Translations under genes and position numbers: made by a program
Shown: in pieces, positions 56,945-64,000 of the stretch
Position numbering within the stretch: position 1 is the first letter of the stretch
Layout of the letters: the number at the start of each line of letters is the position of its first letter
Assembly (NCBI GenBank): GCA_025997595.1
Contig: BNUU01000002.1
Span: forward strand, 62,001 to 126,000
Reading direction: 5' to 3'
From: Spirochaetia bacterium
GTDB lineage: Bacteria; Spirochaetota; Spirochaetia; Treponematales; Breznakiellaceae
Length of the DNA stretch: 64,000 nucleotides
Notes under the pieces: model-generated
What the model was told of the DNA's origin: nothing
Database searches by the model: none
Seen by the model: the letters and a program-made list of their open reading frames with translations, nothing else

Positions 56945-58321
56945 ATGAAGAAGATGGTACTGGCGATAACCCTGCTCATGCTGCTCTTCACGGCCTGTAC
57001 CGGAAAAACCAGCGCTCAAGGCCAGGGGAGTACCCCGGAGGCCGCCGCTTCGTTTCTGGATAGCGGTAATGCGTATTACAAGAAGGGTGATCTGGATAAG
57101 GCGATAGCGGACTATACCCAGGCGATCAGCATCGATCCCAAAAGTGCCATTGCCTATACCAATCGTGGTAATGCATATTACGACAAAGGGGAGTTTGATT
57201 CGGCGATAGCGGATTATACCCAGGCGATCAGCATTGATCCCAATGATGCCAGAGCCTACATCGAGCGTGGTAGTGCGTATGACGACAAGGGTGATTCAGA
57301 TCGGGCGATAGCAGATTACATCCACGCAATCAAGCTTAATCCCAATGCTGCCAGGGCCTATATTGAGTGCGGTATTGCGTATTCCAGGAAGGGCGATATA
57401 GATAGGGCTATAGTACACTTTACCCAGGCAATCGGTATTGATCCCAAGAATACCAGGGCTTATATCGAACGTGGTAATGCCTATGACAATAAGGGGGATA
57501 CCGGCCAGGCCATAGCAAACTATACCCAGGCAATCAACATTGATCCTAATTATGCCAGAGCCTATAGCGAGCGTGGCATTGCGTATTCCCGGAAGGGTGA
57601 TACAGATCAGGCCATAACAGACTATACCCAGGCAATCAGCCTTAACCCCAATTATGCCGCTGCCTATTCCGGTCGTGGAAGTGCGTATGCCAATAAGGGG
57701 GAGTGTGACAAGGCTATAGCGGATATTACCCGGGCACTTGGTATTAATCCCAATAATGCCGCTTATTGGTTCAATCGTGGTCTTACATATGACGACAAAG
57801 GTGATCCGGACAACGCAATAGTAGACTGGACCCAGGCAATCAGGCTTGAGCCTAATGTTGCCGGGGCCTATATCAATCGCAGTATTGCGTATGCCAACAA
57901 AGGCGATTTAGACAAGGCAATAGCGGATTTTACCCAGGTAATTACGCTTGAGCCCAATTATGCTGCCTGGGCCTATACCAGCCGTGGTCGTGCGTATGGC
58001 GACAAAGGCGATTTAGACCAGGCGATTAAGGACTACACCGAAGCAATCAGCATTGATCCCAATAATGCCAGTACTTATAACAGTCGTGCTTTTGTGTATT
58101 TCAAGAAAGGTGATAATAATCAGGCAATGGCAGACTTGGATGTGGCATTAAAAATCGATCCGAACCATATCGATACATTAAACCATCGTGGTGATCTGTA
58201 TTTCAAAATGGGCGATTACGGCCGGGCGATAACTGATTGGGAATCGGTACTGAAAATCGATCCGAATAATGCAGATGCAAAATGGTATATTGAAAGGGCA
58301 CAGAAGGAACGGGGGCAGTAA
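56945..58321 (+). CDS. TPR lipoprotein with 12 repeats
   Basis: A 458-residue protein. The N-terminus KKMVLAITLLMLLFTACTG has a lipobox, so the protein is anchored in the periplasm or outer membrane. Twelve 34-residue TPR units follow (type GNAYYKKGDLDKAIADYTQA, ISIDPN), so regular that the DNA is strongly periodic at 102 bp. AAGGGGAAAAC precedes the ATG. The repeats belong to the Sel1/YfgC-like 'DKAIADYTQAI' class used in many protein-binding scaffolds; partner unknown. Confidence 0.85.
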   Translation: MKKMVLAITLLMLLFTACTGKTSAQGQGSTPEAAASFLDSGNAYYKKGDLDKAIADYTQAISIDPKSAIAYTNRGNAYYDKGEFDSAIADYTQAISIDPNDARAYIERGSAYDDKGDSDRAIADYIHAIKLNPNAARAYIECGIAYSRKGDIDRAIVHFTQAIGIDPKNTRAYIERGNAYDNKGDTGQAIANYTQAINIDPNYARAYSERGIAYSRKGDTDQAITDYTQAISLNPNYAAAYSGRGSAYANKGECDKAIADITRALGINPNNAAYWFNRGLTYDDKGDPDNAIVDWTQAIRLEPNVAGAYINRSIAYANKGDLDKAIADFTQVITLEPNYAAWAYTSRGRAYGDKGDLDQAIKDYTEAISIDPNNASTYNSRAFVYFKKGDNNQAMADLDVALKIDPNHIDTLNHRGDLYFKMGDYGRAITDWESVLKIDPNNADAKWYIERAQKERGQ

Positions 58322-58343
58322 AAGTGAATAAGGAGTATCGATA

Positions 58344-58442
58344 ATGACAGAATTTACCCCAGGAACCAAAATCGGCCCAACCGAATGCGGCCATGCGGAG
58401 ATAGATCGCAGTCGAAACTTGATGATAAGGCGATTAGTGTAG
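58344..58442 (+). CDS. short ORF, possibly part of a broken gene
   Basis: AAGGAG lies eight bases before an ATG that opens 32 codons (MTEFTPGTKIGPTECGHAEI...). From 58384 another frame continues with SKLDDKAISVVEDAIHRVN and stops at 58494. The two may be one gene broken by a frameshift, or unrelated. Low certainty. Confidence 0.3.
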   Translation: MTEFTPGTKIGPTECGHAEIDRSRNLMIRRLV

Positions 58443-58502
58443 TTGAAGACGCAATCCACCGGGTGAATACGGTAAAAAAGGGTAAGAGGAGCTAGGGAAA
58501 AC

Positions 58503-59024
58503 ATGAAAGAGAAGCAAAGCCAAAATGCAAATGTATTGGGCAAGAAATATATATGGATTCTTGCTTCTCTTTTATTTCTCGGCTTATTTATTTTTATAGC
58601 GAACATCTCTAGTCTGTTGCCATTCGAGCAGCTTCCGGTTCAAATTGTTTCCGCTTGTCTGGAAGCTGTTGTAACGGCAATCATTACCGTTTTCCTGTTA
58701 AAAGCCCAGACAAACGAGCAAACAGAAGCGGAATTGGCCAAAGAGCGCTTTGCAGTTTTGTTCGCGAAAAAAACTGAAACCTATGATGCGTATATGAACG
58801 ATCTGGTAGGAATTGCCAACAGAGGGACTATCACGAAAGAAGAATTTCTGAAACTGGTTGATGACTTAAACTTCAAGGTAGCGATGTATGTAAGTGATGA
58901 AATCAATGATAAAATTGCGGAACAGCTTGATATGATTGGGAATAACCATGACCCCAAGACCATCAAAACCGCCGTTTTTAATATAGCCCAGGAACTGAAA
59001 ACAGACTTACGGGCTGTTCTATAG
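58503..59024 (+). CDS. two-helix membrane protein of the TPR locus
   Basis: A 173-residue protein with two helices near the N-terminus (YIWILASLLFLGLFIFIANI; IVSACLEAVVTAIITVFLLK) joined by a short loop. A long helical cytoplasmic tail follows (EAELAKERFAVLFAKKTETY, LKLVDDLNFKVAMYVSDEIN). Family unknown. It ends eight bases before the next TPR gene, whose Shine-Dalgarno site is in the gap, so they are probably co-transcribed. Confidence 0.65.
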   Translation: MKEKQSQNANVLGKKYIWILASLLFLGLFIFIANISSLLPFEQLPVQIVSACLEAVVTAIITVFLLKAQTNEQTEAELAKERFAVLFAKKTETYDAYMNDLVGIANRGTITKEEFLKLVDDLNFKVAMYVSDEINDKIAEQLDMIGNNHDPKTIKTAVFNIAQELKTDLRAVL

Positions 59025-59032
59025 GAGTTTTT

Positions 59033-60691
59033 ATGCCTACGATACATTGGGTGGAAGAAGCAGACAAAGAAGAAAAACGCAAACAACTTGAGGAAGAAAT
59101 TCGCGACAAACTGGAAAAAGAAGCACCATCGGTTGTCACGTCAGACCCGTTGCCAAAAGCGGCCTCATTGGGGAGTACCCAAAACAAACCGGAACAAGCT
59201 GCCACCCACCCCACGATAAAGCTCACAAAGCGCAATGTCTTGATTGCGGCTGGTGCCGCGGCGGCAGTGGTAATCGTGGCGCTTGTTGTACTGATGGTTT
59301 CTCGTGGAACACAGCAACAAAGCCTGAATATCAATTTTATAGATGGCATAAGCTATTTTAATAAAGGAGCTTATGATGACGCGATAGCGGCATTTACCAG
59401 ATCTATAGAGGTAAACCCGAAACACAGCGATTCGTATAGCTGGCGCGGCGTTTCGTATTCCAATAAAGGGCAAACAGATTTAGCCCTTGCGGACCAAAAC
59501 ACAGCGTTACGCCTGAATCCCAAGAATGGCCAAGCTTATAGCAGGAGGGGCATAAATTATGCCGCCAAAGGGCAAAAAGACTTAGCCATTACTGATTGTA
59601 AGAAAGCCCTGCAACTTACACCGAACGATAAATTTGTTTTGAATAATTGCGGCAATATCTATAATAGTTTGGGTGAATATGATATGGCGATACAAACCTA
59701 TTCTAGGGCGATAGATATTGACCCGAATTTCATCGGTTTATACCCCAACCGAGGTGATGTTTATTTCACGAAAGGTGAATATGATTTGGCTATAGCGGAT
59801 TATAATAGGGCGATAGAACTTGACCCGAATAATGCGGTAGTATACGCCAGCCGGGGCAACGCTTATTATATGAAAGGAGAATACGACCATGCAATATCGA
59901 ATTCAAATAAAGCGATAGAACTTGACTTGAATAATGCCTTAGCATACGGCATCCGAGGTGGGGCTTATCATATGAAAGGCGAGTATGACCAGGCTATAGC
60001 GGAGTTAAGCAAAGCGATAGAACTCGAGCCGAATAATATTTTTGCATACAGTACCCGGGGCGAGGATTATAGAATGAAAGGTGAAACTGAAAAATCCATA
60101 GCAGATTTGAACAAAGCAATGGAGCTTGATCCAAATTATGCTCAGGGATACTTCACCCGTGGTGAATCCTATAGAGTGAACAATCAGTATGACCAAGCGA
60201 TAGCGGAGTTAACCAGGGCAATAGAGCTTTACCCAAATTATATTCTTGCTTATGGCAGTCGAGGTGCGGCTTATGCCCAAAAAGGTCAATATGACCAAGG
60301 TATAGTGGATTTAGACAAAACACTGGAGCTTGATCCGAATAATGCTTTTGCATACTACTTTCGAGGCGAGGTTTATAGAGTTGAAGAGCAATACGATCAG
60401 GCTATAGCGGATGCAACCAAAGCGATAGAACTTAATCCGAATGATGCTGCCTCATACGGTAGTCGTGGGGAATCCTATCTCTGGAATAACCAATTAGACC
60501 AAGCCATAACGGATTGCAATAAGGCAATAGAACTTGAACCAAATTATACAGGTGCATATGCCGTTCGCGGGGTAGCATATAGTCAAAAAGGCGATAAAAA
60601 TAGAGCCATTGCCGATTTGGAAAAGGCGATAGAGCTTGACCCAGATTATCAGTGGGCAAAAGACAAGTTAAAGGAAATTAGGGGAGAGTAA
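59033..60691 (+). CDS. membrane-anchored TPR protein 1
   Basis: A 552-residue protein. The head MPTIHWVEEADKEEKRKQLE is shared by all three neighbours. A charged coil region follows, then one membrane helix (about 63-84: LIAAGAAAAVVIVALVVLMV) and 13 TPR units. Basic residues precede the helix, so the TPR part is probably extracytoplasmic. TAGGAG lies five bases before the ATG. Its last 168 codons are identical to the end of the next gene through a DNA duplication (see 60188-61648). Confidence 0.8.
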   Translation: MPTIHWVEEADKEEKRKQLEEEIRDKLEKEAPSVVTSDPLPKAASLGSTQNKPEQAATHPTIKLTKRNVLIAAGAAAAVVIVALVVLMVSRGTQQQSLNINFIDGISYFNKGAYDDAIAAFTRSIEVNPKHSDSYSWRGVSYSNKGQTDLALADQNTALRLNPKNGQAYSRRGINYAAKGQKDLAITDCKKALQLTPNDKFVLNNCGNIYNSLGEYDMAIQTYSRAIDIDPNFIGLYPNRGDVYFTKGEYDLAIADYNRAIELDPNNAVVYASRGNAYYMKGEYDHAISNSNKAIELDLNNALAYGIRGGAYHMKGEYDQAIAELSKAIELEPNNIFAYSTRGEDYRMKGETEKSIADLNKAMELDPNYAQGYFTRGESYRVNNQYDQAIAELTRAIELYPNYILAYGSRGAAYAQKGQYDQGIVDLDKTLELDPNNAFAYYFRGEVYRVEEQYDQAIADATKAIELNPNDAASYGSRGESYLWNNQLDQAITDCNKAIELEPNYTGAYAVRGVAYSQKGDKNRAIADLEKAIELDPDYQWAKDKLKEIRGE

Positions 60692-61648
60692 GGAGTTTTT
60701 ATGCCGACAATTCACTGGGTTGAAGACAACGAAGAGGAAGAAAAGCGCAAGAAACTTGAGGAAGAAATCCGCGCAAAACTGGCACAAGAAGCGCAAGCAG
60801 TTGCCGAGGAAACGCCGCCACCAGCCTTTCCGGCAGATAAGCCGGAAGTGTCGCATACAGAGGGTGAGCAAGACACGTCCCCTACGGTGGGTACAGGCAT
60901 CCCGGTTGCGCTGTCTAAGGCAAAGTTTACAAAGCGGAATATGCTTATTGCAGGGGCAGTGGTGGCGGTGATAATCGTCCTAATTGCTGTATGGTTAGTT
61001 AAGGGAAATTCACAGCAGCAAGGCCCGGATAAAAATTTCACAGATGGGATAACTTATTTTGATAAAGGCGCTTATGAAAACGCGATAACGGCATTTACAA
61101 AATCCATAGCACTGAATCCCGAACAAGGCGAAGCCTACAGCCGGCGCGGCCTTTCATATGCAAAAAAAGCCCAAATAGACTTGGCCCTTGCTGATTATGT
61201 TTGGCGTGATACTACATACTTCAAGGAAGACATAAAAGACTTAGCTCTTACCGATTGCAAGGAAGCTCTGCGGATTGTGCCGAACAATAAGGTTATTTTG
61301 GGTAATTGCGGCGATATTTATAAAATTTTTGGAGAATATGATACGGCCATACAGGCTTATTCCAAAGCCTTAGTGATTGATCCGAATTATGCTCAAGTCT
61401 ACGCCAATCGGGGTGATGCGTATAGTATGACAGGCAAATACGACCAGGCTATAACAGATTTTAGTAAAGCGATAGAACTTGACCCAAATTATGTTTGGGC
61501 ATACGCATGGCGGGGAAATGCTTATAACGATACCGCGATAAGCCAATACGACCGGGCTGTAGCGGATACAAGCAAAGCGATAGAGCTTGACCCGACTCTT
61601 GCTTATACATACGGAATCCGAGGTGCCTCATATCTCTTCAAAGGTGAA
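60188..61648. repeat. 1461-bp tandem duplication, unit 1
   Basis: Bases 60188-61648 are repeated at 61649-63109, the two units adjoining and nearly identical (one T/C difference seen, near 61248/62709). The unit runs from inside a TPR of gene 1 to the equivalent point of gene 2. All three boundaries share TATGACCAAGC. Confidence 0.88.
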
Positions 61649-62152
61649 TATGACCAAGCGATAGCGGAGTTAACCAGGGCAATAGAGCTTTACCCAAATT
61701 ATATTCTTGCTTATGGCAGTCGAGGTGCGGCTTATGCCCAAAAAGGTCAATATGACCAAGGTATAGTGGATTTAGACAAAACACTGGAGCTTGATCCGAA
61801 TAATGCTTTTGCATACTACTTTCGAGGCGAGGTTTATAGAGTTGAAGAGCAATACGATCAGGCTATAGCGGATGCAACCAAAGCGATAGAACTTAATCCG
61901 AATGATGCTGCCTCATACGGTAGTCGTGGGGAATCCTATCTCTGGAATAACCAATTAGACCAAGCCATAACGGATTGCAATAAGGCAATAGAACTTGAAC
62001 CAAATTATACAGGTGCATATGCCGTTCGCGGGGTAGCATATAGTCAAAAAGGCGATAAAAATAGAGCCATTGCCGATTTGGAAAAGGCGATAGAGCTTGA
62101 CCCAGATTATCAGTGGGCAAAAGACAAGTTAAAGGAAATTAGGGGAGAGTAA
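60701..62152 (+). CDS. membrane-anchored TPR protein 2 (chimera)
   Basis: A 483-residue protein with the same head (MPTIHWVEDNEEEEKRKKLE), helix (about 87-108) and about ten TPR units. Codons up to about 316 are identical to gene 3; after the junction at 61649 they are identical to gene 1. 1461 bp is a multiple of three, so the frame and TPR register stay intact. It is read as the product of unequal crossing-over between gene 1 and an ancestral gene 3. AAGGAG lies five bases before its ATG. Confidence 0.85.
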   Translation: MPTIHWVEDNEEEEKRKKLEEEIRAKLAQEAQAVAEETPPPAFPADKPEVSHTEGEQDTSPTVGTGIPVALSKAKFTKRNMLIAGAVVAVIIVLIAVWLVKGNSQQQGPDKNFTDGITYFDKGAYENAITAFTKSIALNPEQGEAYSRRGLSYAKKAQIDLALADYVWRDTTYFKEDIKDLALTDCKEALRIVPNNKVILGNCGDIYKIFGEYDTAIQAYSKALVIDPNYAQVYANRGDAYSMTGKYDQAITDFSKAIELDPNYVWAYAWRGNAYNDTAISQYDRAVADTSKAIELDPTLAYTYGIRGASYLFKGEYDQAIAELTRAIELYPNYILAYGSRGAAYAQKGQYDQGIVDLDKTLELDPNNAFAYYFRGEVYRVEEQYDQAIADATKAIELNPNDAASYGSRGESYLWNNQLDQAITDCNKAIELEPNYTGAYAVRGVAYSQKGDKNRAIADLEKAIELDPDYQWAKDKLKEIRGE

Positions 62153-63109
62153 GGAGTTTTTATGCCGACAATTCACTGGGTTGAAGACAACGAAGAGGAA
62201 GAAAAGCGCAAGAAACTTGAGGAAGAAATCCGCGCAAAACTGGCACAAGAAGCGCAAGCAGTTGCCGAGGAAACGCCGCCACCAGCCTTTCCGGCAGATA
62301 AGCCGGAAGTGTCGCATACAGAGGGTGAGCAAGACACGTCCCCTACGGTGGGTACAGGCATCCCGGTTGCGCTGTCTAAGGCAAAGTTTACAAAGCGGAA
62401 TATGCTTATTGCAGGGGCAGTGGTGGCGGTGATAATCGTCCTAATTGCTGTATGGTTAGTTAAGGGAAATTCACAGCAGCAAGGCCCGGATAAAAATTTC
62501 ACAGATGGGATAACTTATTTTGATAAAGGCGCTTATGAAAACGCGATAACGGCATTTACAAAATCCATAGCACTGAATCCCGAACAAGGCGAAGCCTACA
62601 GCCGGCGCGGCCTTTCATATGCAAAAAAAGCCCAAATAGACTTGGCCCTTGCTGATTATGTTTGGCGTGATACTACATACTTCAAGGAAGACATAAAAGA
62701 CTTAGCCCTTACCGATTGCAAGGAAGCTCTGCGGATTGTGCCGAACAATAAGGTTATTTTGGGTAATTGCGGCGATATTTATAAAATTTTTGGAGAATAT
62801 GATACGGCCATACAGGCTTATTCCAAAGCCTTAGTGATTGATCCGAATTATGCTCAAGTCTACGCCAATCGGGGTGATGCGTATAGTATGACAGGCAAAT
62901 ACGACCAGGCTATAACAGATTTTAGTAAAGCGATAGAACTTGACCCAAATTATGTTTGGGCATACGCATGGCGGGGAAATGCTTATAACGATACCGCGAT
63001 AAGCCAATACGACCGGGCTGTAGCGGATACAAGCAAAGCGATAGAGCTTGACCCGACTCTTGCTTATACATACGGAATCCGAGGTGCCTCATATCTCTTC
63101 AAAGGTGAA
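61649..63109. repeat. 1461-bp tandem duplication, unit 2
   Basis: Second copy of the unit at 60188-61648, ending inside the sixth TPR of gene 3. Sequence after 63120 is unlike unit 1, confirming the boundary. Confidence 0.88.
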
Positions 63110-63727
63110 TATGACCAAGCTATGGCGGATTTAGATAAAGCTATAGAACTTGACCCAAAATATGTCTGGGTATACCAAAGCCGTGCTTGGGCCTATAGTC
63201 GAAAAGGCCAATACGACCAAGCCATAGCGGATTATAGCAAATTGATAGAACTTGATCCCAATAGCTCAAGTTATCTTAATAGCAGGGCTTGGTATAATTT
63301 TTATATTGGAAAGCTCAGTGAAGCGCTGGTGGATGCGGACAAGGCATTATCAATTGACCCCAATGCGGGGTATATCTATGATACCCGTGGCACGATATAC
63401 CGTGCCATGGATGATTATGATAAAGCAATATCCGATTACACCCAGGCAATACGCATCAATCCAGATAGAGCACTTTTTTGGATGAATCGTGCGATAACTC
63501 ATTTGTGGAAGAACCAGAATCAGGTCTCTTATAATACCGATAGAACCAGGGCTTTGCAATTGGACAGGAAAGGCGCGGCGGAGGCGTATGTTGATATTGC
63601 CATAAACCGGCTCGAAACCGGCTATTATTCAGATGCCGTTCGATATTTTGATAACGCACTGGAACTCAATCCGGATGATGAACGAATATTGAAGCTTAAG
63701 GCGGAAGCGGCAGCAAAGGCAAAGTAG
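62162..63727 (+). CDS. membrane-anchored TPR protein 3
   Basis: A 521-residue protein with N-terminal part identical to protein 2, then its own TPR units (YVWVYQSRAWAYSRKGQYDQ, YLNSRAWYNFYIGKLSEALV, YIYDTRGTIYRAMDDYDKAI). The last part is more divergent (TDRTRALQLDRKGAAEAYVD). About ten repeats in total, with an Ala/Lys-rich C-terminus. AAGGAG lies five bases before its ATG. It probably shares function with the other two. Confidence 0.82.
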   Translation: MPTIHWVEDNEEEEKRKKLEEEIRAKLAQEAQAVAEETPPPAFPADKPEVSHTEGEQDTSPTVGTGIPVALSKAKFTKRNMLIAGAVVAVIIVLIAVWLVKGNSQQQGPDKNFTDGITYFDKGAYENAITAFTKSIALNPEQGEAYSRRGLSYAKKAQIDLALADYVWRDTTYFKEDIKDLALTDCKEALRIVPNNKVILGNCGDIYKIFGEYDTAIQAYSKALVIDPNYAQVYANRGDAYSMTGKYDQAITDFSKAIELDPNYVWAYAWRGNAYNDTAISQYDRAVADTSKAIELDPTLAYTYGIRGASYLFKGEYDQAMADLDKAIELDPKYVWVYQSRAWAYSRKGQYDQAIADYSKLIELDPNSSSYLNSRAWYNFYIGKLSEALVDADKALSIDPNAGYIYDTRGTIYRAMDDYDKAISDYTQAIRINPDRALFWMNRAITHLWKNQNQVSYNTDRTRALQLDRKGAAEAYVDIAINRLETGYYSDAVRYFDNALELNPDDERILKLKAEAAAKAK

Positions 63728-63793
63728 TATTTGGCTTGTTTGAACTTGCCTAAAAGATGGTACCTATAAACAGGGAACATAAAGGATGAAAAA

Positions 63794-64000
63794 GTGAAAA
63801 AGATTATTATTTTTGTTTTATTGGGACTTTGCACAGCAAATATTTTGACTGCCCAAAGGATGTCAAAAAACGATTTACAAAAAATGTATATCGACTATTT
63901 AAGATCCGAGGGCATCTCGCCAAGTATAGCAAGTGATTTTAACGGCAATATTTTTTTTGATGATGAAAATTGGCGTTATTGGATTATTATAGACGAAGCC
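63794..64000 (+). CDS. exported protein, N-terminal part (partial)
   Basis: A GTG at 63794 with AAAGGATG upstream opens a frame running off the window (69 codons visible). It has a signal peptide (KKIIIFVLLGLCTANILTAQ), then RMSKNDLQKMYIDYLRSEGI. An ATG at 63786 is in another frame and stops at once. Family not recognisable from this part. It follows the TPR run in the same direction. Confidence 0.6.
   Translation, partial: MKKIIIFVLLGLCTANILTAQRMSKNDLQKMYIDYLRSEGISPSIASDFNGNIFFDDENWRYWIIIDEA

Noticed and set aside
56945-58321. 102-bp periodicity as a possible DNA satellite
   Set aside because: It is the 34-residue TPR unit; sequence varies at synonymous and non-synonymous sites as in protein repeats.

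Overview
The window looks like chromosomal DNA of a spirochaete, most likely a Treponema-type organism of the free-living or gut-associated branch. The basis is its mix of many SpLip-like lipoproteins, PEGA/FGE, FecR and beta-barrel envelope proteins, two signal peptidases I side by side, a TonB system and a histone-H1-like basic tail. This is inferred from protein character only, without any database search. Most of the window is GC-rich; the right end (about 58.3-64 kb) is visibly more AT-rich.

Layout. 0-10.3 kb: an exported protein, smpB with a PEGA/FGE-fold protein, two lepB paralogues, an AAA ATPase, hemW and (convergent) hrpA. 10.3-10.6 kb: a gene-free block of large nested palindromes. 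10.7-16.5 kb: pyruvate phosphate dikinase carrying a histone-H1-like tail, an aldo/keto reductase with ferredoxin motifs, and an MFS transporter. 16.6-24.7 kb: a RelB-type antitoxin with a truncated YoeB, then on the minus strand a TonB receptor, lipoprotein, ExbB, two ExbDs and TonB, preceded by an Rrf2 regulator and a membrane protein. 24.9-33.7 kb: adenylate cyclase, FecR-domain protein, outer-membrane-like protein and a Pmp-like repeat lipoprotein. 33.7-36.2 kb: accessory DNA with palindromic MITE-like repeats, very small membrane-protein ORFs and toxin-antitoxin-like genes. 36.2-54.5 kb: mostly housekeeping genes (uracil phosphoribosyltransferase family, DUF503, trmB, ligA, a sodium symporter, hrpB, rarA fusion, SPFH-like, aroH) with several lipoproteins. 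54.55-64 kb: tRNA-Thr and tRNA-Tyr, then a decayed tyrosine integrase, an XRE repressor and a run of TPR proteins. One of these is a chimera made by a 1461-bp tandem duplication.

Three patterns stand out. First, genes that begin transcription units repeatedly show a -35/-10 promoter whose -10 ends only 5-7 bases before the start codon, so their mRNAs would be leaderless. Genes inside operons keep ordinary Shine-Dalgarno sites. Second, the PPDK reading frame runs into an H1/AT-hook-like tail that also has its own strong internal ribosome binding site and ATG. Third, the TPR locus next to the integrase relic has recently expanded by in-frame unequal crossing-over. No CRISPR array, rRNA or complete insertion sequence was seen.
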